Origin: Streptomyces prunicolor NBRC 13075
GTDB lineage: Bacteria > Actinomycetota > Actinomycetes > Streptomycetales > Streptomycetaceae
DNA: 64,000 nucleotides
Assembly (NCBI RefSeq): GCF_000367365.1
Contig: NZ_BARF01000008.1
Location: forward strand, 79,258 to 143,257
Direction of reading: 5' to 3'
This document shows positions 25,033-34,414 of the stretch, piece after piece (positions within the stretch are counted from its first letter, which is position 1; each line of letters opens with the position of its first letter). Made by a program: the position numbers and the translations under genes. Under the pieces are notes generated by a model that ran no database searches, was not told the DNA's origin, and worked only from the letters and a program-made list of their open reading frames with translations.

Positions 25033-25329
25033 TCAGACGACTGGCGAAGCGCTGAACGAAGTGGTCCGGTAGCCCTTGCCGGCGGTGTTGCCGTGCTCGG
25101 ACCTGCAGGTGGTGCCGTACGAGTTCGCGGACTTCACGACGGGGTCCGTGCCACTCACCGACTTCTTGATCTCCAGGCGGAAGCGGGCGGCGTCCAGAAG
25201 TCCGGTCCGGTCCACGAACCGGCCGGTGCCGTCCCAACTCGCCTTCGTCCAGGCGTGGATGACGCCGTTGACGCGCTTGGCGCACAGCGTCGCCTTGAAG
25301 TCGTGGTTGTCGGTGGGGCATCGGGACAC
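25033..25329 (-). CDS. Small hypothetical protein with ~4 Cys, unknown function
   Basis: 98 aa from GTG at 25329, chosen because GGAGG lies 5 bases upstream; an in-frame ATG at 25410 has no ribosome site. The sequence begins MSRCPTDNHDFKATLCAKRVNGVIHAW and ends GKGYRTTSFSASPVV. It is basic, with no membrane helix or signal peptide. It resembles no family I can name. It could be the mature part of a secreted streptomycete protein that has lost its leader. Confidence 0.6.
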   Translation of the reverse strand: MSRCPTDNHDFKATLCAKRVNGVIHAWTKASWDGTGRFVDRTGLLDAARFRLEIKKSVSGTDPVVKSANSYGTTCRSEHGNTAGKGYRTTSFSASPVV

Positions 25330-25478
25330 GGCAGCCTCCGGAGAGAGGTGGGTGGTCGACGGGAGGCGTTCGGGACGCGTTGTGTTGGGCGGGCGGTTGA
25401 CGACCACCATGGAGCACGGGCGGCCCGAGCTCCTATCTCTGAGGTGATATCAGCGGCGCGGTGGTCGGGGGCGCGGAA

Positions 25479-25507
25479 CTCGCGGAGACTGCCGGGGCCG
25501 CCACCCC
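25479..25507. repeat. Left copy of 29-bp direct repeat flanking the ATPase/HSP90 module
   Basis: CTCGCGGAGAC, one variable base (T here), then GCCGGGGCCGCCACCCC. The same 29 bases with a single mismatch recur at 31140-31168 in the same orientation. The left copy lies 96 bases upstream of the ATPase start and lacks the right hairpin arm that follows the right copy. Confidence 0.85.
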
Positions 25508-25602
25508 TGGCCCGACCGATTCATGAGGTGAATTCCAGTGCGACGCTTTCTGTCGAAGTAGACTTAGACGTAATCCGTCGAAGTCGATGTGTAGGAGAGC
25601 GA

Positions 25603-27108
25603 GTGAAGAAAGGCCTGCCGATCAAGCCGGACGATGTGGTCGACCGAGACCGGGAGTGGGATCTGCTCGCGGAGTTCCTCACTGATCCGGATCCGGCGAT
25701 GCGGCTGGGCATTGTGTCGGGGCGGCGGCGGCATGGGAAGTCGTACCTTCTGCAGGCCCTGTCCGAGCAGGTCGGCGGCCTGTACGTCACAGCGGTCCGG
25801 GAGGAGGGGCGGCTGCCCGCGATCCAGCGGTTCAGTGACGCGGTCGCCGCCCACGCCGGCCTGCGGCCGGGGAGCCTCCGTCTCACCGACTGGCGTGACG
25901 TCCTGTCCAACGCCCTTGAGGTGACCGCCCGTTCGGCGCGCCCGCTCCTGGTGATCGACGAATTGCCGTACCTGCTCCAGCACTCGCCCGAAATCCCCGG
26001 GCTGCTGCAACAGCTCTACGACGAACGCCAGCGGGGCGCCCTGCCCGGTGCCGGGCCGGGACCGCGGCTGATTCTCTGTGGCTCCGCGATGAGTGTCATG
26101 CACGAACTGCTCTCGGGAACCAAGCCGCTGCGCGGACGTGCCGTGGTCGATCTACGGCTGGGCCCCTTCGACTACCGCGACAGCCGGACCTTCTGGCAGA
26201 TCACCGACCCGCTGACCGCGCTGAAGGTGCACGCGGTACTGGGCGGGGCCCCCGGCTACCGGCCGGTGGCCGCTCGGCCGCATCCGGACGACGGCTTCGA
26301 TACCTGGCTCACCCGGACACTGCTCGACCCGGGACGGGCGGTGTACTCGCGCACCGAGACCGAGTACCTGCTGCGCGAGGACCCGAGGATCACCCAGCAC
26401 ACGCTGTACTACGACATCCTCACCGCGATCGCGCGGGGCGCCACCACCCCCAGCAAGATCGGCGCCGCCCTGGAGCGCCCGCGGAACGCCGTCGCCCACC
26501 CCCTCGGAGTGCTGGAATCAACCGGCTACATCCGGCGGGAGCAGGACATCCTCCGCTCCAGGCACCCCGTCATCACGCTCGCCGACCCGGTCATCCGCTT
26601 CAACCAGCTCATCACCCTCCCGCAGGCCTCCGCCGTGGAGCAGGGCTTCGCCGAGCAGGTGTGGCAGCAGGCCACTCCGACCTTCAACTCCAAGATCCTC
26701 GGACCCCACTTCGAGGACCTGGCGCGCGACTTCACCCGTCGTTACGCCCACACCCTGTTGCCCGACGGCCTGCCCGGCCCGGTCGGTACCACCGAGGTCG
26801 CCGACCAGGCCGCCCGGACCAAGCACGAGGTGGATGTCATCGCCCTGGCTGCCGGTGAGCGCCCGCAGGCTCCCCGCGCGCGGATCGCGCTGCTGGGCGA
26901 GGCCAAGGCGACGGCCGCCCGCCGTGGGACCGGTGACTTGGAGCGCCTGGAACGCATCCGTGCCCTGCTCGAAGGCCAGGGCTACGACACCGGCGCCGCC
27001 ACCCTGGCCCTGTACTCCCTGCACGGCTTCTACCCGGACCTCGTCGACCTGGCGAACCGCCGCGACGACCTCCTCCTGGTCGACCTGCCTACCCTTTACG
27101 GCAGTTGA
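25603..27108 (+). CDS. Archaeal-type P-loop ATPase with DUF234-like C-terminal domain
   Basis: 501 aa from GTG at 25603 with AGGAGAG 4 bases upstream. Walker A is GRRRHGKSYLL (residues about 39-49) and Walker B is LLVIDELPYLL (about 116-126). A winged-helix segment follows (TTPSKIGAALERPRNAVAHPLGVLESTGYI), then a DUF234 region: FEDLARDFTRRYA, and KHEVDVIALAAGE to ALLGEAKATAARRG, which has the spacing of a PD-(D/E)xK-type nuclease core (Glu-Val-Asp, then Gly-Glu-Ala-Lys). The STAND-like class occurs in conflict systems. Its 3' end overlaps the convergent HSP90-like gene by 20 bases. Confidence 0.88.
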   Translation: MKKGLPIKPDDVVDRDREWDLLAEFLTDPDPAMRLGIVSGRRRHGKSYLLQALSEQVGGLYVTAVREEGRLPAIQRFSDAVAAHAGLRPGSLRLTDWRDVLSNALEVTARSARPLLVIDELPYLLQHSPEIPGLLQQLYDERQRGALPGAGPGPRLILCGSAMSVMHELLSGTKPLRGRAVVDLRLGPFDYRDSRTFWQITDPLTALKVHAVLGGAPGYRPVAARPHPDDGFDTWLTRTLLDPGRAVYSRTETEYLLREDPRITQHTLYYDILTAIARGATTPSKIGAALERPRNAVAHPLGVLESTGYIRREQDILRSRHPVITLADPVIRFNQLITLPQASAVEQGFAEQVWQQATPTFNSKILGPHFEDLARDFTRRYAHTLLPDGLPGPVGTTEVADQAARTKHEVDVIALAAGERPQAPRARIALLGEAKATAARRGTGDLERLERIRALLEGQGYDTGAATLALYSLHGFYPDLVDLANRRDDLLLVDLPTLYGS

Positions 27109-30100
27109 CACCAAGAGGACGAGGAACCCGGGCGAGGGCACGGCGCAGCTGCTCTCCGATGTCGGGCACCGGGATCCCCAACTCGGCCAGCCAGCGGACG
27201 ACTTGTTCGAGGTTCGCATTCAACTCTGCTGCGCGACGTAGTAGCTCCTGCCACGTGAGCTGATTACTTGCGGACAAATAGGTCTCGTCGTATTTCGAGT
27301 CCCAGAGGAGCTCGTGCGCGTCGACTGCCGACAGCCCGGCCGGCAGGTCCGGACAGGAGACCGTGAGCCCGTATGTCGCCATCCGCTCGGCGAGCTCGGC
27401 TGGAGGCCGGAGTACGGACCGTGCGGCCACGACCAGATACGCGAACGGCATCGTGTCACCGACGGAGAGGCCGAACCATGAACACGGCCCAGAGCGAGAC
27501 AACAGCTGCTCATCCAGCTCGTCGGGGCGGTGAGGCGCTCTGAACGGCACATTGAAACCGTAATCTTCGAATCTTCGGATCGCCGGTCCCAGACGATGGG
27601 CGCCCGATTGTAGAAGCAAGTCGTATGGCAATGGGCCCGGAGGAGCGATACCCAGCGGGTCGTCGACCCACCAGCTGTTGAACAATGCGAGATCGTCGGT
27701 CGTAGCGTCGTCGGGGAACGGGCACGGCGGGGAGAACCCGAGCTCGCGGTACCTGCCCAGCGCTTCGGTCGGCGTCATGTCCAACTTGTGTGCGGCGAGA
27801 AGCGACTGGAGGAGGGCCATCGGATCCGTACGCGTCAGCCAGGCTTCCGTGTCCTCACAGCCTCGCCTCAGGACGATTGGCAGTTGGCGGTCCGGCCGTT
27901 CGGGCAGTGCGGCTCGGTCGGGACGCAGGCCATGAGCCTCGTAGCGGGCACAGACCTCGCTGACGGTGATGTCGAGGTCGATGGCGGCTTGGGCGATACG
28001 ACCGGGCGGCACCGTCTCACCGGGCGAGAACCAGTCCGTCGGGTGCTGCGGGTCGTGCGCCAACAGTTCGTCGTGCAGTGCGGCATTGGCCAACGTGCCC
28101 ACGGCGCCGGGCACGTTGATCCCGAGGTCCCGCCAGAGAGCGGCCACCTGCTCCGGTTCCTGGTGAGCCTGGACGGATTTGCGCATCAGTTCGGTGACAG
28201 TGACGTTCGTCGACCGCCGCAGAGGCCGCCCCGAGGAGTCACAGAGCAGTTGGAGATCTGGATCCGACGCCTTCAGCGCGGCGGGAATCCTCTCGATTCG
28301 CAGATCGTGGAGCCCCAGCACTGCGGCTCGGCGGATCGTGGCATCCAGCGACGTCCTTCCGCGCAGGCCCGACGGCAGGAATCGCTCTCGGGGGGAGCCC
28401 AGCGTGGCCCAACACCAGTACGTCAAACCAGAACTCGGAGGTTCGGTCAGTAACAGCTGATCGGAGGGCATGGCCGGGAGTACCGGCTGCGCAGCATCCA
28501 ATTCGGGGCAGAATAGCGTGAGTTGGTTCAGGATCCGCTCATCCTTATGCGCAAGAAGGCGCCACAGGTAGATGTGGTCCGGAGGGCTTCCGGAAAACGT
28601 CCAGGGTGCATCGTCCCGGCCCTCTCCACGTCCACGAGCGGCGAACATCTCGCCGTCCGACGGCAGCACCCCGCACCTCGCGACGTCGAGCACGCCGTTC
28701 TCGTACGGAAGCGGACGCGCCGCGCGCAGCAGCGCGTCCGCCACGAGGTCGGCGAGTTGTGTGCTCTCTTTGGCCACCCGGCAGATCCAGGCGAAATCCG
28801 GCAGCGCCGTACCGTTGGCTGCGATCAACGGATCCACTGCCTTCGCCAGAAGCGCGTTCAGCACCGGCTCGACATCGTCGAGGATCTCGGCCCGGTCGGT
28901 GGACAGTTGGGCCGGTGCGTACGGACCCGAGAGGTTGACCACGACGCCGGTCAGCCCGGACGCGGCCGAGGAGACGACCCCCGTGCGCCGTGCGGGCTGC
29001 ACCACCAGGCCGTCGACCAGCAAGGCACCGCCGTGCTCGGTCCAGGTGAGCTGTACTCCGGGCGGGGCGTCCACCCAGGTCACCCGGGCGCCGTGCGCGT
29101 CGAGTCCGAAGCGCTCATCGCGCGGCTGTTTCCGCTCCCGCACCACGCCCGCCGTCCAGTGGGTCCGGCGTGACTCGTCCTCGGCGACGGTGTCGAACTC
29201 CGCGATCCCCAGGAGGCGTTCGAGCACATCAACACTGGACACCGCCCCGCCCTTCCGCAGGTACAGCCGCACCCGCGTGCCCGGCTCGTCGCCTCGCTCG
29301 GCGGCGGTGACGATGCGGAAGAGATGGCCGGGCCCATGAATCGAAGCGCGCAGCACCGGCCCTGGCCTGCCGTCGAGACCCATGCGGCACGTTGTCACGG
29401 TGAACTCGTCGGCCAGCATGAAGTAGCTCAACACTCCGATGCCGAAACGGCTGTTGGGGTGCATCTCCACTGGCGGGTCCACCTCGCTCCATGCCGTGTG
29501 TTCAAGCTTGAAGTCGCTCTGTTCGGCGAATCGCGCGCCCGCCTGTGAGAAGACGCCGCGCAATTCGGCGTCGCCCATCCCGACGCCGTTGTCCCGACAT
29601 TCCAGATAGGGGCGTCCGTCGTCGTCCCGTCCCTGCTCGAACTCGATCCGTCCGGCGAAGGTGTAGGCGCCGCCGCGTCCGCTCCGGTCCAGGTACTGGG
29701 TTCGCGCTCGGCGGTAGCGACATGCGTCGAGAGCGTTCTGGTACAGCTCGCGCACCGCCAAGTCGCGGTCCTTGTAGAGCTGTACGCCCATCAGCAGCTC
29801 CCGGACGCGTCGTTCGTCCAGGCGGAATCCGGCCCAGCCGTCGAACACGCCGTCGGCCGGACACACGTCGTCGGCCGAGAGACTCGTGGGGAGCGTCGGC
29901 ATGGGCTGCGGGATCCGGTCGCGTGCCGTTCGGTCGACGCTGCGCAGAAGTTCGTTGGAGCGCGTGACGTACTGCCGTAGTCCTTCGATGACTGCCTCGT
30001 GGTGACAGTCGGCCCGCAGTGCCGGGTGTGCCGTCTGGCCGCCCCAGGTCGCCCGCTCGACCGTGTCACGAAGTTGTTCGAGGTCGACGGGGTGGGGGAT

Positions 30101-31042
30101 GCCGACATGCTCGACGATGACATCGGGGAGCGCGGTCGTCTCCAGGCAGGTCCCGTACGCGAGGGCCAGCAGGAGGGCGAGTCTGCGATCGCGTACCCGC
30201 TGCCGGGCCGGGACGGCAGGGACCCGAATCTGGTCCTCTCCGCTCAGCCGGTCCAGGAATTCGGCGTTCGTCACATCAGGGCCGCGCCGCACCGCATGCA
30301 GGAGCGCGGTCACCCGCCCGGGTTCCAGAATGCCACCGAGGCCCTGAACCAGCTCATCCTCGCCCTCGATCTCATGAAGCAGCTCCCGAACGGGCCCCGC
30401 CTCGGCGTGCTCGCCACGTCCCAGCAGCCAGCGGTGGAACAACCACCAGCCGATCGGTCGCGCCGCATCGGGCCGCAGGGCCGCACGCTTGACCAGTCGA
30501 TCGTGCCCTGCCGTGAACGCCTCGAAGGCGCGCCGATCCTCGTCCGCGTCAGGCACGGGGCCGAGCCGGTCAGGTCCGACGTGGGCCCAACGGGACGCGG
30601 TCCGCGCCCTGTTGGCGCCGTACAGGAACGGCACGAGGATCAGCAGCGCGGCCTCGGCCGGGTACAGATCGAGTGGGCGCCCGGCGCCCGGGTCACCCAG
30701 CAGCCATTCGACCCGGTCGATGAATCGCACCGCGGTGCCCGGGTCCTGCCACGGATCCGCGGCGAGTGCGTCCTGCGCGGCATCGCGTACGCCGGCCAAC
30801 CCGGCGACCGCGGAGCACACATGCGCCCTGAGTGTCCGTGCGCTCCGAGCGTCGTCGACGTGGTCCCACAGGGTCGATCGCTCCGCGGCTCGCACCCACC
30901 GGTCCTCAACACCGCCGGACGGCAACGCAGGTGGAGACTCGGTGTCCACGTGTAGGTGAACTGTCCCGGCCTGTACGACAGTGCGTTGAGCACCCCCGGA
31001 GATCAGGTTGCGTACCGTGCCCGCGGGGTCCACGTCCTCCAT
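27089..31042 (-). CDS. 1317-aa HSP90-like GHKL ATPase, conflict-system type
   Basis: A short N-terminal motif, NLISGGAQRTVVQAGTVH (residues 12-29), resembles the tag seen at the start of streptomycete NLR-like proteins. A helical domain of about 300 residues follows, possibly the inactive-HD type. Then comes a GHKL/HSP90 ATPase: ELYQNALDACRYRR (near 430), CRDNGVGMG (near 480), FGIGVLSYFMLADEF (near 530). The C-terminal 350 residues are five or more ~70-aa helical repeats ending in R..hG...P, like the winged-helix repeats of HSP90-associated conflict proteins. It contains a TTA codon (28451-28453) and its 3' third is AT-richer than its surroundings. No ribosome site precedes the ATG; TAGGCT 8 bases before suggests a leaderless message. 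Confidence 0.85.
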   Translation of the reverse strand: MEDVDPAGTVRNLISGGAQRTVVQAGTVHLHVDTESPPALPSGGVEDRWVRAAERSTLWDHVDDARSARTLRAHVCSAVAGLAGVRDAAQDALAADPWQDPGTAVRFIDRVEWLLGDPGAGRPLDLYPAEAALLILVPFLYGANRARTASRWAHVGPDRLGPVPDADEDRRAFEAFTAGHDRLVKRAALRPDAARPIGWWLFHRWLLGRGEHAEAGPVRELLHEIEGEDELVQGLGGILEPGRVTALLHAVRRGPDVTNAEFLDRLSGEDQIRVPAVPARQRVRDRRLALLLALAYGTCLETTALPDVIVEHVGIPHPVDLEQLRDTVERATWGGQTAHPALRADCHHEAVIEGLRQYVTRSNELLRSVDRTARDRIPQPMPTLPTSLSADDVCPADGVFDGWAGFRLDERRVRELLMGVQLYKDRDLAVRELYQNALDACRYRRARTQYLDRSGRGGAYTFAGRIEFEQGRDDDGRPYLECRDNGVGMGDAELRGVFSQAGARFAEQSDFKLEHTAWSEVDPPVEMHPNSRFGIGVLSYFMLADEFTVTTCRMGLDGRPGPVLRASIHGPGHLFRIVTAAERGDEPGTRVRLYLRKGGAVSSVDVLERLLGIAEFDTVAEDESRRTHWTAGVVRERKQPRDERFGLDAHGARVTWVDAPPGVQLTWTEHGGALLVDGLVVQPARRTGVVSSAASGLTGVVVNLSGPYAPAQLSTDRAEILDDVEPVLNALLAKAVDPLIAANGTALPDFAWICRVAKESTQLADLVADALLRAARPLPYENGVLDVARCGVLPSDGEMFAARGRGEGRDDAPWTFSGSPPDHIYLWRLLAHKDERILNQLTLFCPELDAAQPVLPAMPSDQLLLTEPPSSGLTYWCWATLGSPRERFLPSGLRGRTSLDATIRRAAVLGLHDLRIERIPAALKASDPDLQLLCDSSGRPLRRSTNVTVTELMRKSVQAHQEPEQVAALWRDLGINVPGAVGTLANAALHDELLAHDPQHPTDWFSPGETVPPGRIAQAAIDLDITVSEVCARYEAHGLRPDRAALPERPDRQLPIVLRRGCEDTEAWLTRTDPMALLQSLLAAHKLDMTPTEALGRYRELGFSPPCPFPDDATTDDLALFNSWWVDDPLGIAPPGPLPYDLLLQSGAHRLGPAIRRFEDYGFNVPFRAPHRPDELDEQLLSRSGPCSWFGLSVGDTMPFAYLVVAARSVLRPPAELAERMATYGLTVSCPDLPAGLSAVDAHELLWDSKYDETYLSASNQLTWQELLRRAAELNANLEQVVRWLAELGIPVPDIGEQLRRALARVPRPLGVNCRKG

Positions 31043-31139
31043 GTCCCGAGCCTATGGGCGGCGGCCCGCGGCGGGGGCGACTTCCCGAGAGCGCCGGTGG
31101 CGACAGACGTGCTGCACAGGAAGGTCACGAGTGAGAGAT

Positions 31140-31168
31140 CTCGCGGAGACGGCCGGGGCCGCCACCCC
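31140..31168. repeat. Right copy of 29-bp direct repeat
   Basis: Identical to 25479-25507 except for one base (G instead of T at position 12). Its second half forms the left arm of the adjacent hairpin. Confidence 0.85.
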
Positions 31169-31191
31169 CCACAGGAGAGGCCCCGGCCGTC
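31148..31191. terminator. Orphan terminator-type hairpin between two divergent genes
   Basis: GACGGCCGGGGCC (31148-31160) pairs perfectly with GGCCCCGGCCGTC (31179-31191), with an 18-base loop. No gene ends here, since both neighbours start and point away, so the gene it once terminated is probably gone or displaced. Confidence 0.7.
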
Positions 31192-31373
31192 GCGCTGTAC
31201 GGGCCGCGCGGCGGCCCGTACTTTTTACAGCGCCGTGGGTGCGTTTTCTGTCACACCGCAGGGGCGAACCACGTAGTTGAGGCTTGTACGGACATGGACG
31301 AGGAACAGTTTCAGGTCGTAACGTGCCTTTCGCGCCGGAGGGCGGACGCGACCAACAAAATTCGAGGGACCAC

Positions 31374-32036
31374 GTGCTGGGGGACGACGCGGAGCTGACC
31401 GCCGCGGTGCTTGCGGCACAGGACGGGGACGAGACCGCGTTCCGGACTGTGTACCGCACGGTGCACCCACGGTTGCTCGGATACGTACGGACGCTGGTCG
31501 GTGATCCGGACGCCGAGGACGTCGCGTCCGAGGCCTGGCTGCAGATCGCCCGGGACCTGGACCGGTTCAGCGGCGATGCGGACCGGTTCCGGGGATGGGC
31601 CGCCCGGATCGCCCGCAACCGCGCCCTGGACCACATACGGATGCGCGGCCGGCGCCCCGCGACAGTCGGCGACGAGACCGAACTCACCGGCCGCGCCGCC
31701 GACTCCGACACCGCCGGCGAGGCCATCGAGGCCCTGGCCACCGACCGCACCCTCGCCCTCATCGCCCAGCTGCCGCAGGACCAGGCCGAGGCCGTCGTCC
31801 TGCGCGTGGTGATGGGCCTCGACGCCAAGACCGCCGCGGAGACCCTCGGCAAGCGGCCCGGCGCCGTCCGCACGGCCGCGCACCGCGGGCTGAAACGGCT
31901 CGCGGAACTGCTCGGCGGCGACCCGGAATCCGCCGCGGCCCTCGACGCCCTGCCGCCCCAGCGAGACCCGCGCGACCGCGCGGTGACGTCCGCCACTGTG
32001 ACGCATACGCGCGCGCGGACGCAGAAGGACATGTGA
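31374..32036 (+). CDS. ECF-type RNA polymerase sigma factor
   Basis: 220 aa from GTG at 31374 with GAGGGA 5-6 bases upstream. Region 2 is LLGYVRTLVGDPDAEDVASEAWLQIARDL to NRALDHIRMRG; region 4 is LPQDQAEAVVLRVVMGLDAKTAAETLGKRPGAVRTAAHRGLKRL. It is paralogous to the sigma factor at 6689 along its whole length. Its stop overlaps the next ATG by one base (TGATG), so the two are co-expressed. Confidence 0.93.
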   Translation: MLGDDAELTAAVLAAQDGDETAFRTVYRTVHPRLLGYVRTLVGDPDAEDVASEAWLQIARDLDRFSGDADRFRGWAARIARNRALDHIRMRGRRPATVGDETELTGRAADSDTAGEAIEALATDRTLALIAQLPQDQAEAVVLRVVMGLDAKTAAETLGKRPGAVRTAAHRGLKRLAELLGGDPESAAALDALPPQRDPRDRAVTSATVTHTRARTQKDM

Positions 32037-33238
32037 TGGCCGACGAGCGCTCTGCTTTTCCGGGGAACACCCCTCGGACCCCCGGCCGATGGCTGGACCG
32101 TGAGACCGCCGAACTGCTGCTGCGCGGCGAGTCCCTGGACGCCGTCGATCCGGCCGCCCGCGACCAGGCCGACCGGCTCGCCAGGACCCTCGGCGCGCTG
32201 TCCGTGGAACCCTCGTCGGCCAAGGTCGAACTCCCGGGCGAGGAAGCCGCGTTGACCGCCTTCAGGGCGGCGCGCACCGGCAACGATGTCGAGCGGGCCG
32301 CCCTCGCCCGGCGCGGCCGCGGGCCGTCCTCCGACGCCGGTCTCGTCCGGCTCGGGCGGCCCGCCGCGACCGTCCCGGGACCGCGCTGGGGAAGACCCGT
32401 ACGGGTCGGCCTGACCGCCGCGCTCGCCGTCGGCATGCTCGGCGGAGTCGCCGCCGCCGTCGGCACGGGCGTCCTCCCGACACCGTTCTACGACGACCCG
32501 ACGCCCGCCTCCTCCATCTCCGCCGCCGTGACCCCGCCCGACCGCACCCTCGTCTCGCCCGCGCCGAGCGGCACCGGCGGCTCGGGCACGCCCAAGGCGG
32601 GCGGCGGTTCCGACGACTCCTCCGGCGAGGCCGCCGGCAGCGGCGCGAACCCCACGCCGAGCACCGGTTCCGGCGACGACTCGGTCGGCTCCGGCAAGTG
32701 GTGGCGCGGGGTCACCTCGTCCTGCCGTGCGGTACGCGACGGCAAGCCCCTGGCCCCCGGCCGCAAGCGCACCCTGGAGGGCGCGGCGGGCGGCACCTCC
32801 CACGTGTGGACGTACTGCAACGGCCTGCTCAAGAACACCGGCACCGACACGGACGACAAGAGCACCGGCGGCACCGGCGACAGCAAGGGTGACGGCAAGA
32901 ACGGCGGCGGTCAGGGCGACGGTTCGAGCGGTCCCGGCGACCAGACCGGCGACCAGGGCGGTGACACCAACGGGCAGGGGCACATATCCCCGCTCGCACC
33001 GGGCGGCGGCAACGGCAGCGGCAGCAGCAACGGCGGTAGCGGCAACGGCGGTAGTGGTAGCGGCAGTGGTGGCAGTGGCAGCGGTTACAACAACCAAGGC
33101 GCCGCCACCCCGAGCCCCTCGATCCTCGCCCCGCTCCTCCGGCGCCAGTCGCCGTCCACCACCCCGGCCCCGACGCACACCACCAGCACCGAGACCCGGC
33201 AGACCCCGTCGCCGAGTCCGACGTACAGCGTGCTCTGA
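32036..33238 (+). CDS. Membrane-anchored partner (anti-sigma-like) of ECF sigma factor
   Basis: 400 aa. The cytoplasmic N-terminus (residues 1-120) has ELPGEEAALTAFRAART, shared with the truncated protein at 7335. One membrane helix follows (VGLTAALAVGMLGGVAAAVGTGVL, about 121-145). The outside part has Ser/Gly/Pro linkers, a small conserved segment with two Cys (WWRGVTSSCRAVRDG to HVWTYCNGLLKN), a Gly/Ser/Asn-rich run, and a Ser/Thr/Pro tail. The single-pass layout and coupling to the sigma gene suggest an anti-sigma factor or sensor. The typical zinc-binding HxxxCxxC of ZAS anti-sigma factors is not visible. Confidence 0.82.
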   Translation: MADERSAFPGNTPRTPGRWLDRETAELLLRGESLDAVDPAARDQADRLARTLGALSVEPSSAKVELPGEEAALTAFRAARTGNDVERAALARRGRGPSSDAGLVRLGRPAATVPGPRWGRPVRVGLTAALAVGMLGGVAAAVGTGVLPTPFYDDPTPASSISAAVTPPDRTLVSPAPSGTGGSGTPKAGGGSDDSSGEAAGSGANPTPSTGSGDDSVGSGKWWRGVTSSCRAVRDGKPLAPGRKRTLEGAAGGTSHVWTYCNGLLKNTGTDTDDKSTGGTGDSKGDGKNGGGQGDGSSGPGDQTGDQGGDTNGQGHISPLAPGGGNGSGSSNGGSGNGGSGSGSGGSGSGYNNQGAATPSPSILAPLLRRQSPSTTPAPTHTTSTETRQTPSPSPTYSVL

Positions 33239-33445
33239 ACTCGGCGCACGCCGCTGACCTGCGCTTTCATGGCGAGTGGAAATTTCTTCGCGGCAGGTGT
33301 GACACTTCCGGCCGCCGCGGCGCAGTACTGAGTGAGCCGACTGGTCATCGGCCAACGCACAGAGCCGGGGTTCCCCCCGTACCTAGGCTCGTGCACACGG
33401 CGCGGGTGGGACACGTTCCCCCGGTCCCGCCCGCGCCTCATCCAC

Positions 33446-34318
33446 CTACTGGTGGACGACGACCTTGTCGCCGGTCCGCACCTGCGCGAAGAGACTCGCG
33501 ATCGCCGCCTCGTCCCGGACGTTGACGCAGCCGTGCGAGCCGCCCGCGTAACCCCGCATCGAGAAGTCGTACGAGTAGTGCACCGCCTGGCCGCCGCTGA
33601 AGAACATCGCGTACGGCATGGGGGAGTGGTAGAGCGTGGACACCCACTTCCGGGCCTTCCAGTAGACCTGGAACACACCGTCGCGGGTCGGGGTGTACTG
33701 CGCGCCGAACCGCACCGACATCGTCGACACCGTCCGCCCGTCGATCATCCAGCGCAGGGTCCGGCTCGTCTTGTCGATGCACAGCACCCGGCCGGTGAGA
33801 CAGCGCGGGTCGGGTGCGCCGGCCGGTTGGCCGCCCATCAGATACAGGTCCCACCTGCCCGGCTCGTGCGTCATCTTCAGCAGCCGCTGCCAGGTGACGG
33901 TGTCGGTCTCGCCGGTCTTCGGCAGCCCGCGCTTGCCCTGGAAACCCGCGACGGCCTGCTCGGTGAGATCGTCGTAGGTCCCGGTCGGCCCGTCGAAGAG
34001 CCAGTCGACCTGCCGTAGCCGCGCCTGCAACTCGCGCACGTCCGTGCCGCTGTCGCCGCGCGCCCAGAGGACGTTCGCGGCGCGGGCGGTGCGCGGGGAG
34101 GCGGAAGCCTTGTCGTCGCCGGTACCGGTGCTACTGCCACTGCCACTGCCACTGCCGCTGTCCGGAAGCTGGATGCGGACGGGCAAGTGGTGCTTGCCGT
34201 CCGCGTCCGTGCCCTGCACCGTGCAGCCGCACAACGCCACCACTGCCGACAGGGCCGCCACGGCGGCGAACGCTCGCGCCATACCCGTAGTACGCCTCCC
34301 CATACCCGTAGTACGCAT
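33446..34318 (-). CDS. L,D-transpeptidase lipoprotein with peptidoglycan-binding domain
   Basis: 290 aa from the ATG at 34318. The signal peptide ends in a lipobox-like LCGC near residue 31. A Gly/Ser linker is followed by a PG_binding_1 domain (WARGDSGTDVRELQARLRQVDWLFDGPTGTYDDLTEQAVAGFQG). The YkuD catalytic domain has the active-site motif HGCVNV with Cys, and HYSYDFSMRGYAGGSHG before it. It forms 3-3 cross-links in peptidoglycan outside the membrane. The first codons contain a 15-bp duplication (plus-strand ATACCCGTAGTACGC, twice). Confidence 0.93.
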   Translation of the reverse strand: MRTTGMGRRTTGMARAFAAVAALSAVVALCGCTVQGTDADGKHHLPVRIQLPDSGSGSGSGSSTGTGDDKASASPRTARAANVLWARGDSGTDVRELQARLRQVDWLFDGPTGTYDDLTEQAVAGFQGKRGLPKTGETDTVTWQRLLKMTHEPGRWDLYLMGGQPAGAPDPRCLTGRVLCIDKTSRTLRWMIDGRTVSTMSVRFGAQYTPTRDGVFQVYWKARKWVSTLYHSPMPYAMFFSGGQAVHYSYDFSMRGYAGGSHGCVNVRDEAAIASLFAQVRTGDKVVVHQ

Positions 34319-34414
34319 CACGGACCCCCGTCGTCTCACCGGCGTCGTACCCCGGACACGTACCCCCGGATAACAGGCCGCGAACGGCGTCCCGCGCATG
34401 CGACACTCGTTCTC

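Larger units (their letters stand above)
31043..31373. other. 331-bp region between HSP90-like gene and ECF sigma gene
   Basis: It holds the right copy of the 29-bp repeat, an orphan terminator-type hairpin (31148-31191), and by position the divergent promoters of the two flanking genes. I see no gene here. Confidence 0.7.

Noticed and set aside
33000..33090. Gly/Ser/Asn codon repeats read as a DNA-level repeat element
   Set aside because: They are GGC/AGC/AAC codon runs inside the extracellular linker of the sigma partner protein, in frame, with no flanking repeat structure.
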